Source: Chitinispirillia bacterium
Lineage (GTDB): Bacteria; Fibrobacterota; Chitinivibrionia; Chitinivibrionales; Chitinispirillaceae
NCBI GenBank assembly: GCA_009786415.1
Contig: WQTH01000016.1
Location: forward strand, 1-42,758
Reading direction: 5' to 3'
Length of the DNA stretch: 42,758 bases
Of the stretch, positions 15,887 to 25,564 are shown piece by piece; the first letter of the stretch is position 1; each line of letters opens with the position of its first letter. A model generated the notes under the pieces. It saw nothing but the letters and a program-made list of their open reading frames with translations, was not told the DNA's origin and made no database searches. The translations under genes and the position numbers were made by a program.

Positions 15887-17101
15887 ATGTCTACAAATAA
15901 TCCGATACCGGAAGTCATTGCCGCGCTGGCGCTGCTTGTGTTTTTTGCTGCGCCCTCTGCCGCTGCGCCCGTTATTATTACCGGAAAGGATCTCCCCCAC
16001 CTTCTGGGCCAGCCCATCGCCTCGCTCCGTGTACTCGATATGGCCGGCAACGTGATCCCGTTTCAGATAGACGAGGTTACCGACGACGGCGAGTACATAC
16101 TTGACATGGGAGAAGCGCCCAACACCGGCGCGGGCACTGGGCTGCTTGATATGCGGGACGAGATCGTCTTTTTATGGGAGGACGCCGACAGGGTTCCGCC
16201 GCCGGAATTTATCCCCAACAACCTTGTAACGCTGACCCGCGGCGGCAGTTCGCGGTCGGTGCTTATCCGCCCCGACCCGTCGCTGCCACTGTCTCCAAAA
16301 AGATACGTCGAATACGACCACGCAGCGCAGCGTGTCGTCACTCCGTACTACTACGCGGATTTCGCCAAAGACCGCTTTCATTTCGTAAGGGCCGGGGTAA
16401 TGGACTTCGGGCGCGGCGGCTACAGGGACCTGACAAACGAGCTGCGCGTCGAGATCCACCTGCGCACGCTCTTTGGCCTCATCCCCATACGCTACACGGA
16501 GGAGAGCATCGTCTGCCTCGTACGCCGGTACAAGGCCGGCCCCATACGCCTTATACGTCGCGGCGATTTCCATCTGAATCTCGGCCTTGGCGTTAAGGGG
16601 AGCAAGGCGGCGGTGAACCAGATCTGCTACTCGCAGGCCGTAAAGGTCCCGGTGTTCGTAAACCTGCCCATCCGCTTCCGTACGCTTTTCGGGCAGGCGT
16701 ATATTGAGATGACGCCGGTGATAAGGGAGGCGGGGCGTCCGTTTACGTTCTCGGTGCCATCCCATAACCTGAGTTATCCGATTAACGGCCCGGCGATTGA
16801 CACGCTGCACGCCGTGATGCCGATGGGGCGGATTTTTACGGTGCGGGACGGGGCTGCGGGGTACGGCTGGCTGTTCAACACCACCATGGCGCAGGAGCAT
16901 CTTGGGGGCAGCGGCTTCCTCATGCGGCGGCCGCCGTCGGGGCGGGCCGGAATAGCCGAATGCGGATTTCGATTAACAGTTCGGGATGTACCCAAGGGAA
17001 GTTATTATATTACTAATTGGGTCCTCTTCTCCGGCGGTAAGGAGGGGGACATAAGCGCTCTCGGGCGCGCGGTTAATCAGCCTGTTAAGGTTGAGCTGTA
17101 G
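15887..17101 (+). CDS. Exported protein of unknown function downstream of fliJ
   Basis: 404 residues. An N-terminal signal-like segment (VIAALALLVFFAAPSAAAP, cleavage likely near residue 27) precedes a beta-rich mature region without further membrane helices. I do not recognise the family. Features include GQPIASLRVLDMAGNVIPFQIDEVTDDGEY near the N-terminus and a basic-aromatic core (LIPIRYTEESIVCLVRRY). It is co-directional with fliJ (57 nt gap) and the TPR gene, so a periplasmic or outer-membrane role linked to motility or envelope is possible but unproven. Confidence 0.75.
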   Translation: MSTNNPIPEVIAALALLVFFAAPSAAAPVIITGKDLPHLLGQPIASLRVLDMAGNVIPFQIDEVTDDGEYILDMGEAPNTGAGTGLLDMRDEIVFLWEDADRVPPPEFIPNNLVTLTRGGSSRSVLIRPDPSLPLSPKRYVEYDHAAQRVVTPYYYADFAKDRFHFVRAGVMDFGRGGYRDLTNELRVEIHLRTLFGLIPIRYTEESIVCLVRRYKAGPIRLIRRGDFHLNLGLGVKGSKAAVNQICYSQAVKVPVFVNLPIRFRTLFGQAYIEMTPVIREAGRPFTFSVPSHNLSYPINGPAIDTLHAVMPMGRIFTVRDGAAGYGWLFNTTMAQEHLGGSGFLMRRPPSGRAGIAECGFRLTVRDVPKGSYYITNWVLFSGGKEGDISALGRAVNQPVKVEL

Positions 17102-17143
17102 CCGGAAACGATAACAGCGGGCATGATCAAAGGAGAGCGGGCG

Positions 17144-18097
17144 GTGGATATTATTGAATTGGAGAATAGCGGCGCCGGTGATACGCTCAGGGAGCTTTGC
17201 GGCAAGGTTCTGTCGTTAAGCGTACCCTACGACGATGTTGCCGAACAGATCGAGGACCTCGCCTACCTGGAGTACGGTCAGGGCGGACTCGAGAACGCCG
17301 TGGGCCAGCTTGAGGGTTTGACGCATTTCTTTGAGGGATTGCGCAACAAGAACGAGGAGGTAAGCCGCGATCTTGCGCAGGTGTACCTGCTTATAGGTCA
17401 GATATACCAGTATGCGGGGATGTTCGAAGAGAGCATCGACTGGATCAAAAAGTCTATAGTGGTCGACGATATGGACCCGGTCGCGTACCACTGTCTCGCG
17501 CACTCGTTCAGCAGCATCGGCGATGAGTCTATGGCGGTAAAGAGCCTTGAGCAGGAGATTACGGTGGCGCCGGGCAATTACTATACGTATCTGCTGCTCG
17601 CCGATATGCACGAGAAGAGCGGCAGCCAGGAGAAGTTTGAGGCGGTGCTGCGGCGGCTTTTGGAGCGCAACCCCGACAACATTCAGGGCCTGCACAAGCT
17701 GATACGCCATTGCGAGCGCGACCCTGAGCATACGGACGTGGAGCTCCTTCGCCACAGGCTTTTGGAGCGCTCCGAGGGTTTGAGCCGCATAGAAGCGGTG
17801 ATACGCGCGTACCATCTGATGCAGTCGGAACGGACTGAAGAGGCCGCCGGGTTTCTGGCCGAATGGAGCCTGCGTTCACCCGATGTCTCCATAATCCATC
17901 TGGCCAACGCGCACATATATGGGCATACGCACCAATATTACAGGAAGCGCGACGAGCTATCGATATTTAAGAGAAAAAATCACGGGCGCGAGGATGTGAT
18001 GGAAATAAAGCTCGCCGAGTTTGCCACGGTGTTTGGAGATGATGCGGCGGACAGGCTACGGCAGAGGCTTAAGGTGGTTTATCCGGCATCGATGTGA
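17144..18097 (+). CDS. TPR-repeat protein
   Basis: 317 residues from GTG 17144; an AAAGGAGAG ribosome site at 17129-17137 fits this start better than ATG 17123, which would add 7 residues. The protein carries several tetratricopeptide-like helical pairs, for example LIGQIYQYAGMFEESIDWIKKSI and AYHCLAHSFSSIGDESMAVKSLE. It has no signal peptide or membrane segment, so it is probably a cytoplasmic protein-interaction scaffold. It ends the fli-linked run 42 nt after the exported protein. Function unknown. Confidence 0.8.
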   Translation: MDIIELENSGAGDTLRELCGKVLSLSVPYDDVAEQIEDLAYLEYGQGGLENAVGQLEGLTHFFEGLRNKNEEVSRDLAQVYLLIGQIYQYAGMFEESIDWIKKSIVVDDMDPVAYHCLAHSFSSIGDESMAVKSLEQEITVAPGNYYTYLLLADMHEKSGSQEKFEAVLRRLLERNPDNIQGLHKLIRHCERDPEHTDVELLRHRLLERSEGLSRIEAVIRAYHLMQSERTEEAAGFLAEWSLRSPDVSIIHLANAHIYGHTHQYYRKRDELSIFKRKNHGREDVMEIKLAEFATVFGDDAADRLRQRLKVVYPASM

Positions 18098-18122
18098 TGT
18101 ATATCAGACAGTATCATCCTCT

Positions 18123-18139
18123 GAACCGGAAGCCGGTTC
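18123..18139 (+). promoter_or_regulatory. Hairpin downstream of the TPR gene
   Basis: GAACCGG-AAG-CCGGTTC is a perfect 7-bp stem with a 3-nt loop in the 110-nt gap before the OmpA-domain gene. No T-run follows, so intrinsic termination is doubtful; it could be an mRNA-stabilising or leader hairpin. Confidence 0.35.
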
Positions 18140-18207
18140 CGGGGTGGCATTATAAAAAGCCGCAATAGGTATTAACAGCATTTGTTGGCTGACAAGGGAG
18201 AATAGAT

Positions 18208-20328
18208 ATGAAGAAGGTTGTTGCAGTATTTTTGTCGATTTTGTTTATGGCGGGCTACGCATTTTCGGTCGGGCCGGACAACTACGCTGCCGGCGCGGCG
18301 TCAACGCAGCCGCGCACTTTTGGCGCCATCCCTTTTGACGGTGCCTTCGGCAACCCCGCGCTTGTGGGTCTGGGCACGCTTCCGCGCAGCGGGCTGTCGT
18401 TTTTTCCCACGTCCATCGGTCTGTGGAGCAACAGGGATGTGCCGCCAACAGACAGTATCTTTCCGATAAACTTCTTTGACCTTCGCGGCGCGACCGACCG
18501 TTATATGGACGCTTTCTACAGAAACAGTTTCGGGATAAACGAGCGACTCGAACCGCGCGATGTTTACGAGGCATTGACGGGCGACAAGAACGGCGTGATA
18601 TCCGTTTACGCCGGGCTGCGCTCCTCGCCTTTGGCCGTGGCGACCCGAGGGTTCGCGCTCAACATAAACACTTCCGCCGATATCGACATTAATGTTCCGG
18701 GAGCGTTTTTGCTCCCCAGATTTTCGGCTGCGGGCGGATTCCCCGATGGTGCGGTTTTTGATATCTCCGGCTTGAGAGCCGAGGCTATATGGGCGACCGA
18801 GGCAGCGGTTAAACTTGGATTTTCGACAGTCGTTCCGGCGTTTCGCGACCACTTGAAGCTTGACAGGGGCGCTGCGGGACTCGGACTTAAACTTATATTG
18901 GGGCACAGCTACTTCAAGGCCGAGGCGGCGGCGGGCAGCGAACTCACTTACGACTCCGCCTCATACAAGTTCATTCCCAGAGCCTCGGCCGACGTTATAA
19001 GCGTGGGCACCGGGTACAACGGCGACTTCAACGATTTCGGCGCGTTCATCAGCGAAACGCCCATAAACGGTCAGGGCTGGGGGGTAGACCTCGGCTCCAT
19101 ATTCCACAACGACAGGCACTTCATCTCGCTTGACGTGCAGGATTTGGGCATGATATTCTGGAACGGAAAACAGACGCACAAACGGACCGTCGTCTGGGAT
19201 ACCGAGTTCCCCGTGACCGAGCTGCAACAGCGTATAGACGAGGTTCTTGAGCTGGACTCCATGACGCTGGAGAACCAGTCGTTTTTGACGTGGCTGCCGG
19301 CGGCGCTTAACATCGGTTATAATTATCACTACGCAATCCCCGAAGAGAGCGATATCGCGTTTTTGATACGCTACTTTACGTGGAGCCTTGGCTACAGGCA
19401 GCAGCTCGCGCTCGGCCCCGGCAGGAACACGTATATGCCGAGAGGCAGCGCGAGCGTTACGCTTGGACTTTTGGACGGCGCCCTGCCGCTGCGCTACGGC
19501 GTGATAGCGGGCGGGCCCGAAGAACTGGCATCCGTAGCGGGCGTCAGCTTTGATTTGATGCACACCTCTCTTGACTTTTACTACAAGGTGATCGGGAGCC
19601 CGGTCTTTACAGGTAAGAAGGGGTTTGAAATGGCGGGCGCCATGACGTTCAGGTGGGGATGGACAGATCACAAGCCCAAACGTGGCAAGGCGATAGCCGT
19701 TATGGAAGACCCCGAAGAGGAGCCGGTTGAGGAAGATGTGCCGCTTGAGGAAGAAGAGCCACTTGAGACGATTGAGGCGGTTGAAGATATCCCCGTGGAG
19801 GAAGAGAGAGTTGAGGAGATTGAAAAGGTCATCATCGCGGAGGATAAGCCTTACGTACCGACGGTGATACACATGACCATGCTTCCTCCCCCGCCGGCGC
19901 TGACGGTTGTGGAGAGACGCCAGATAAGCACGGCGCAGCGCGCAATAAACTTCAGGTCTGGCGGCGCAGAGCTTACACCCGAATCGTATGAGGCGCTTGA
20001 CGCTATAGTACAAGTGATTAAGCACTACCCGCAGGTGCGCTACGAGATACAGGGCCATACCGACGCGCAGGGCGGGCACCTGCCGAACCTGCATCTTTCG
20101 GCGAGGCGTGCGAATGCGGTGAAGCAATACCTTATATCGAAGGGGGCGCCGCCGGTGAGCCTTATTGCCATAGGCTACGGCAAGAATATGCCTGTAGCGA
20201 GCAACATCACCGACGAGGGGCGCGCGCAAAACAGGCGCGTGGAGTTTATGCAGATACTGTCTCAGGAGCAGTACGATACGCTGCGCAAGCTTGAGGCGGA
20301 AATACAACGTTATTTGGGGAGAGAGTAA
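18208..20328 (+). CDS. Outer-membrane beta-barrel protein with C-terminal OmpA peptidoglycan-binding domain
   Basis: 706 residues. ATG 18208 follows AAGGGAGAATAGAT. An N-terminal signal peptide (MKKVVAVFLSILFMAGYAFS) leads into a long beta-rich region with a barrel-like composition. This is followed by a Glu/Val/Pro-rich linker (about residues 505-555) and an OmpA-like domain (about 590-700) with INFRSGGAELTPESYEAL and GHTDAQGG then LSARRANAVKQYL, including the conserved Asp and Arg that bind diaminopimelate. It anchors the outer membrane to the cell wall. The stop codon overlaps the kinase start by one base. Confidence 0.88.
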   Translation: MKKVVAVFLSILFMAGYAFSVGPDNYAAGAASTQPRTFGAIPFDGAFGNPALVGLGTLPRSGLSFFPTSIGLWSNRDVPPTDSIFPINFFDLRGATDRYMDAFYRNSFGINERLEPRDVYEALTGDKNGVISVYAGLRSSPLAVATRGFALNINTSADIDINVPGAFLLPRFSAAGGFPDGAVFDISGLRAEAIWATEAAVKLGFSTVVPAFRDHLKLDRGAAGLGLKLILGHSYFKAEAAAGSELTYDSASYKFIPRASADVISVGTGYNGDFNDFGAFISETPINGQGWGVDLGSIFHNDRHFISLDVQDLGMIFWNGKQTHKRTVVWDTEFPVTELQQRIDEVLELDSMTLENQSFLTWLPAALNIGYNYHYAIPEESDIAFLIRYFTWSLGYRQQLALGPGRNTYMPRGSASVTLGLLDGALPLRYGVIAGGPEELASVAGVSFDLMHTSLDFYYKVIGSPVFTGKKGFEMAGAMTFRWGWTDHKPKRGKAIAVMEDPEEEPVEEDVPLEEEEPLETIEAVEDIPVEEERVEEIEKVIIAEDKPYVPTVIHMTMLPPPPALTVVERRQISTAQRAINFRSGGAELTPESYEALDAIVQVIKHYPQVRYEIQGHTDAQGGHLPNLHLSARRANAVKQYLISKGAPPVSLIAIGYGKNMPVASNITDEGRAQNRRVEFMQILSQEQYDTLRKLEAEIQRYLGRE

Positions 20329-21206
20329 TGAGTAATATTGATACAGACAGGCTGATAGGCGCACAGATCGCCGGAGTGACCCTTTTGGCGCTGCACGGGC
20401 GCGGGCACACCGGGATGGTCTTTGTCGGTTTTCAGAAATCGCTCAAGCGCAAGATCGCCGTAAAGCTTGTACCCAAGGAGAAAGCGACGGCGCAAAGCTT
20501 TATGGACGAGGCGGAGGTTATAGCGGCGCTTAACCACCCGAACATCGTAACGGTACTTGATGTGGGCGAGTATGAGGAGTTTCTCTACATCACCATGCAG
20601 CTTATAGAGGGCGACAGTTTGCAGGCCACGCTCAAGCGCAAGCTCCTGCACCCCATTCCGTCGCAGCGCTGTTTAGACGCGGCGTTTACGCTACCGGTTA
20701 TGGCCGCTACGCTTGATGCGCTTGAATACGGGCATACGCAGAGCGTCATCCATCAGGATGTCAAGCCGGGCAACATACTTATAGAGAAGCAGAGCGGCAG
20801 GGCGTATCTGGTTGACTTTGGGATAGCGCGTACGGAGCTTACGGAGGATGAATCTAAATACGTCCACGGCACACCGCTGTATATGCCCCCGGAGCAGGCG
20901 CGCGGCCACGTTACGGACGCCCGCGCCGACATATTCGCAGTGGGCGTTACCATATGGGAATGCCTGGCGGGAACGCTGCCGGCGCCGCAGCTGCCGGCCA
21001 TAAAGCTCGTGGGGATGAAGGCGCGCGCGCCCGAAACGTTCTTCACAAAAAGCCCGTCTCAGAGCAGCCCGCGCATAGACCAGCGGCTCGAACAGATCAT
21101 CCTTAAGGCAACGGCGTGCGACCGGGAACAGCGTTATGCCGGATGCGCGCAGTTCAAAAATGAGCTGAGCGCGTATGCCGACGAGAAACTCGGGATACGA
21201 ATTTAA
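20328..21206 (+). CDS. Serine/threonine protein kinase (eukaryotic-like)
   Basis: 292 residues; ATG 20328 overlaps the upstream stop (TAATG), indicating translational coupling. Kinase motifs: Gly-rich loop GRGHTGMV (24-31), Lys46 in IAVKL, Glu61 in the C-helix, HQD at 142-144 in place of the usual HRD, DFG at 163-165, and GTPLYMPPEQARG of the activation segment. The catalytic Asp and Lys are retained, so activity is likely; loss of the HRD Arg makes it a non-RD kinase. It has no membrane segment. Coupling to the OmpA-domain protein suggests envelope-related signalling. Confidence 0.9.
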   Translation: MSNIDTDRLIGAQIAGVTLLALHGRGHTGMVFVGFQKSLKRKIAVKLVPKEKATAQSFMDEAEVIAALNHPNIVTVLDVGEYEEFLYITMQLIEGDSLQATLKRKLLHPIPSQRCLDAAFTLPVMAATLDALEYGHTQSVIHQDVKPGNILIEKQSGRAYLVDFGIARTELTEDESKYVHGTPLYMPPEQARGHVTDARADIFAVGVTIWECLAGTLPAPQLPAIKLVGMKARAPETFFTKSPSQSSPRIDQRLEQIILKATACDREQRYAGCAQFKNELSAYADEKLGIRI

Positions 21207-21239
21207 ATAATATTTATACATTTTTTCCCGTAAATATGA

Positions 21240-21251
21240 TATAATTATATT
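21240..21251 (+). promoter_or_regulatory. -10-like element directly before a leaderless start
   Basis: TATAAT at 21240-21245 leaves six bases before ATG 21252, so a transcript would begin at or next to the start codon. No ribosome site separates them. The -35 (TATACA-like) is poor. Confidence 0.45.
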
Positions 21252-22706
21252 ATGGCTACCATGAAAAAACTCAACCTGCATATCGCCTCCGTCCCCAACA
21301 TCGTGGCTCAGACGGAGATAGTAAAGATGATTACCGCTTCCAACCGTAAGATCTCCAGGCAGACCGCGCTTGATATGGTGAAGAATCCGCCGTTGCTGCT
21401 CCTGCGCGACTTGACACCCGAGGCGGCGGATGAGTGCAAAGACAAAATGGAGAAGCTTGGCGTAGGATTCTGGTTCTCCGATTCGGAATCTGCGGACCAA
21501 AGCCCCCCGCCGGACGACGGCCTTAAAGAGTTCGCCGACATCAAGGCGCACAACAGGGATGCAGACAGGGACGCTAAGGTAAAGCCCGCGTCCGTACAGG
21601 CAGTTGGCGCGCGCAATACCGCCGGCGCCGTCAGTTCCGCCGACGCGGAAGACCTCGCCGGCGCCGTCAATGAGACTCTCAAGCCGGCAACGCCTAAACA
21701 GAATATTACCCCCAAGCCGGCGCAGGCAGCGTTTTCGGCGTCGTCAGCGCCAAAACCGAAATCGACACATACGGCGAACCTGTTCCAGAACACCGGTTTA
21801 GGCTCAAGCCCGGGTTCCGGCGGCGGCTACCAACAATTACGCGGCGTACGCATCGAAGGTCTCGACAGGTTTGAGGCCATGAGGCTGCAGGAGCTGAAGG
21901 CGAAGCGGACCTCCACGGTTTTCTCAATAGTGTCGGCATTAGTAGTAACCGCCGTAGCGCTGGTACTGGTCGTTATACCCAAAGATTGCGGTACGAAGCC
22001 CGCTGCAGCAAGCAATTCGCCGTCAAAAAAAGCGGCCCCGGCGGCGCAAGCGGCGGAACAGGCATCATCGAAGCAGGCAAACCAGCCGGCAACATCCACC
22101 GCAGAGCCTAATCAGCAGGCTGCCGTACCAGATCAACAGACTGCCACGGCGCAAACGGGTAACGAGACTAAGGAGGAACAGCGCGGCAGTGTCAGCAGCC
22201 TGGACAAGCAGCAGGCTAACGACTACATAGACTCGGCACGCGCGACCGGCGCCAACCGCGACCGCAGTATCAAGTTCTACCGCATAGCCATATCCTTAAA
22301 CCGCTACAACCTCTCCGCGTGGCAGGGATTGCTGCAGGCCTACCGCGACCAGAACATGACAAAAGAGGCGCAGGAAACCAATGCGCAAATGCAAGAAATC
22401 TTCGGCGACAGGGTGGCCTCCGTCAGCAACCTCGTGCGGGCGTTCGGAGACATCTCGGATACCTATACCAACGAAAAAGGGACCTACCGCGTAGAGTACC
22501 GAACAAACAAACGCAAACGCAACGAAATATTAAATGAGGTATTCACCATGACGCGCTCGGTGCGCACCGCCTGCGCGTGCCAGGACATATCCATATTCGC
22601 GTCAACCGCGCCGGGAAAGGGGATGCTGGTACACAGCACGCCGGAAACATCGGTGCACTCACTGACGGCGTTCAGGCACCATGCGCAAATTGTATGGACG
22701 GAGTGA
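21252..22706 (+). CDS. Membrane protein with N-terminal L7/L12-like domain and periplasmic TPR-like region
   Basis: 484 residues. Residues 10-75 (VKMITASNRKISRQTALDMVKN.. and LTPEAADECKDKMEKLGVGF) resemble the fold pattern of ribosomal L7/L12 C-terminal domains: alpha-beta with A-x-D/E-x-V and a Gly-rich end. A Pro/Ala-rich linker follows, then one transmembrane helix at about 221-243, then a Gln/Ala-rich linker and a TPR-like segment (RSIKFYRIAISLNRYNLSAWQGLLQAYRDQN). Topology would place the L7/L12-like part in the cytoplasm, next to the preceding kinase gene. It has no signal peptide and no ribosome site. Function unknown; the domain call is by pattern. Confidence 0.7.
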   Translation: MATMKKLNLHIASVPNIVAQTEIVKMITASNRKISRQTALDMVKNPPLLLLRDLTPEAADECKDKMEKLGVGFWFSDSESADQSPPPDDGLKEFADIKAHNRDADRDAKVKPASVQAVGARNTAGAVSSADAEDLAGAVNETLKPATPKQNITPKPAQAAFSASSAPKPKSTHTANLFQNTGLGSSPGSGGGYQQLRGVRIEGLDRFEAMRLQELKAKRTSTVFSIVSALVVTAVALVLVVIPKDCGTKPAAASNSPSKKAAPAAQAAEQASSKQANQPATSTAEPNQQAAVPDQQTATAQTGNETKEEQRGSVSSLDKQQANDYIDSARATGANRDRSIKFYRIAISLNRYNLSAWQGLLQAYRDQNMTKEAQETNAQMQEIFGDRVASVSNLVRAFGDISDTYTNEKGTYRVEYRTNKRKRNEILNEVFTMTRSVRTACACQDISIFASTAPGKGMLVHSTPETSVHSLTAFRHHAQIVWTE

Positions 22707-23579
22707 TTATCCCATCAAAAAGTCCAATATCGACGACGCGATATTGTTGAGCGCCGGATTGTACCGCTCGTCTTCGCAGTATATCTGGCACATCTCGATA
22801 ATCGCCAGAAACTCGGTACGCGTGAGCGACGGCGCGCCGCTTTTCATTTTATCGATTATACCCTCCAGGCTGTCGTAGAAGAACACGATCCTGCACTGTT
22901 CATCCTCAATAGCGTCCGCCTCGTCCATAAGCATACAGGCTAATACGGCAATGGCGGCCCTCTCCTCTTTTGACAGATCGACATCAATATGCTCGTGCGC
23001 CGCGTTGTCCGACATTGTAATGTCGTTGAAGTTGAAGCGCTTCAGGCGCTCGATAAAATCTGTTTGCCGCAGCGTGTAGAACCCGCCGTAATACTTTTTG
23101 TCTACCTCGAAGTGCTCCTCTATCAACTCCTTCGCGGCGGGGAGCGCATCTTTGTAGACCATTACGTTGAACGCCTCTATCTCGGTGGGAACGGGGACTA
23201 TGCCGAATACGGAGGTATCCACTACGCTGTCGGACTGCTCAATATGGGTGAGGTCGTGCTTCACCATGACGTACGGTATCTTGCTGTCGTGCAGAATAGT
23301 GTTGGCTATGACCGCGTCGGCCTTAGCGAACGGGTGGTCGAGCGGCACAAAGTCGTCGCGGTTGAGGTTGCGCGCGGCGGCATCGGCGCAGGCGGCGGCA
23401 AACTCGGTACGCTCTGCGGCCGCAACCTTAGCGTTGGGGTCTATACCGCGGCGGGCCATCTCATCCCCAAATATCACAAACGCGTCGGGATGGTAATCCT
23501 CGCGCTGGTTGCGGTATATGTCAAGAAGCCTCTCGTCGGTAAAATCCAAAACGGATTCGCGCAGCAATTCCATGTCCAT
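22707..23579 (-). CDS. DUF2007-like putative signal-transducing protein
   Basis: 290 residues from ATG 23579, with AAGGGGA 8 nt upstream. The stretch DSKIPYVMVKHDLTHIEQSD..VFGIVPVPTEIEAFNVMVYK..AKELIEEHF has the DUF2007 (PF09413) pattern of a short, surface-exposed alpha/beta unit. The N-terminal part, with FTDERLLDIYRNQREDYHPDA, is a helical leader also seen with such domains. The C-terminal third is helical and acidic. It ends exactly where the plus-strand L7/L12-like gene ends (22706/22707), a tail-to-tail contact without a gap. Function unknown. Confidence 0.65.
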   Translation of the reverse strand: MDMELLRESVLDFTDERLLDIYRNQREDYHPDAFVIFGDEMARRGIDPNAKVAAAERTEFAAACADAAARNLNRDDFVPLDHPFAKADAVIANTILHDSKIPYVMVKHDLTHIEQSDSVVDTSVFGIVPVPTEIEAFNVMVYKDALPAAKELIEEHFEVDKKYYGGFYTLRQTDFIERLKRFNFNDITMSDNAAHEHIDVDLSKEERAAIAVLACMLMDEADAIEDEQCRIVFFYDSLEGIIDKMKSGAPSLTRTEFLAIIEMCQIYCEDERYNPALNNIASSILDFLMG

Positions 23580-23616
23580 AATAATATCCCCTTTTTGCCT
23601 GAACCCGGATTCGCCT

Positions 23617-24456
23617 TCAACCCCGCCCAGACCCCTTAAAAAATTTTATCGCCTTATCGACATTATCCATATCAACACAGGTATTAACGCAAGGGCCATG
23701 AGGCCGGTCGTTAATCACCCCGTAAACCGGCACCGGGTGCACATCCTGTATCCCCAGCGTCAGGTCGCGCTCGCAGGCTACGGCTATAATGCCCTGGGGC
23801 CGCCACGACGCCACGCGCTTGCGCGCAAGCGTCCCCCCGTTTACCACCTCTATCTTCAAATCGTACCTCTCCCCCGCCTCAATAAATTCGCCCACGGGGC
23901 ACTTGCCGCAGCGTATGCAGTTGGATAAATCAGTGGTGATCTTCCTGTTGCACACGTCAATCTGCAGGCAGTGCGGGAGCAGCACGAGTATCCTGTTGCC
24001 CCTGATCCGTTTGGCCTGAGCGATCGTCAGCGAATTATTGACCCTGACAAACGACGCCATCAATCTGGCCCGGTCAAACCGTATCAGTTTAGCCAGCATC
24101 ACCGCTATCGGGAACAGATATTTTACGGTTATGGAGCGCTTGCCGTGCGGGTAAAGGAGGTCTATGCCGGTAAGCGATGTAACGGTGATGAGCGTCAGCC
24201 CGCCTATGAGGATAAACAGGACTCCCCCCGCCGCGGCCAGAAAAGCGTACAGGGGTATATCACCCAGGGCCACAAGCCGCGGGTATACGAGGTACGTGAG
24301 CAGCAGCCCGGCAAGCGCGACCAACGCCACGCTTATCCAGCAGAACGCGAGGAACGGGAACCTGCTCCACGCCGCCGGCTTCACGGCTTTATTGGCGGAT
24401 GCGCCAGCCGCGCCCCTGTCAACAGCGGATGATGCCGCGCCGGTATCCGACGACAT
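23617..24456 (-). CDS. DUF116 membrane protein with cysteine cluster
   Basis: 279 residues; ATG 24456 sits two bases after the stop of the NifU-like gene, so translation is coupled. Two membrane helices at about 34-55 and 70-95 are followed by a soluble part with LLPHCLQ..VCNRK..NCIRCGKCPV and later CERD and PCVNTCVD cysteines, the DUF116 (PF01976) pattern; the clustered Cys residues suggest an iron-sulfur site. Family function is unknown. Neighbouring an Fe-S scaffold gene is consistent with that. Confidence 0.85.
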   Translation of the reverse strand: MSSDTGAASSAVDRGAAGASANKAVKPAAWSRFPFLAFCWISVALVALAGLLLTYLVYPRLVALGDIPLYAFLAAAGGVLFILIGGLTLITVTSLTGIDLLYPHGKRSITVKYLFPIAVMLAKLIRFDRARLMASFVRVNNSLTIAQAKRIRGNRILVLLPHCLQIDVCNRKITTDLSNCIRCGKCPVGEFIEAGERYDLKIEVVNGGTLARKRVASWRPQGIIAVACERDLTLGIQDVHPVPVYGVINDRPHGPCVNTCVDMDNVDKAIKFFKGSGRG

Positions 24457-24458
24457 CG

Positions 24459-24683
24459 TTACCGTATGTTCTCAATGCTTTTGATTTCGGGTACGCGCTC
24501 TTTGATGATGCGCTCGACGAGCATTTTAAGCGTCATGGCCGCGCCGGGGCAGCCCGCGCAGGCGCCCTGCAGCTTCACCTGGACCACGTTGTCTTCGGTG
24601 ATGCCCAAAAACTCAATATCCCCGCCGTCCGCCTGCAAGCGCGGGCGGATCTCGTCGATTGCTTCCATTACCTTGTCCTGCAT
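24459..24683 (-). CDS. NifU C-terminal-domain iron-sulfur scaffold
   Basis: 74 residues, ATG 24683 after AAAGGAGTCAGAGCACC. The protein is a bare NifU/Nfu C-terminal domain: RPRLQADGGDIEFLGI and GACAGCPGA, whose CxxC binds a transient Fe-S cluster for delivery to target enzymes. The length is normal for stand-alone Nfu proteins. It is the first gene of a minus-strand operon with DUF116 and the DUF2007-like gene; the divergent partner begins at 24800. Confidence 0.93.
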   Translation of the reverse strand: MQDKVMEAIDEIRPRLQADGGDIEFLGITEDNVVQVKLQGACAGCPGAAMTLKMLVERIIKERVPEIKSIENIR

Positions 24684-24799
24684 GGTGCTCTGACTCCTTT
24701 TAAGTTTACTGTTGATTATATTAATATACTACAAACCCCCGCAAAAAATCAATCCCCCCGCAAAAATCTTCCCCAATCCCCCATTCGGCATATTATATT

Positions 24800-25551
<752 letters not shown>

Positions 25552-25564
<13 letters not shown>

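Noticed and set aside
18961-20364. A 467-codon minus-strand frame opposite the OmpA-domain gene
   Set aside because: Shadow frame; no start signal and no recognisable domain, whereas the plus frame has signal peptide and OmpA motifs.
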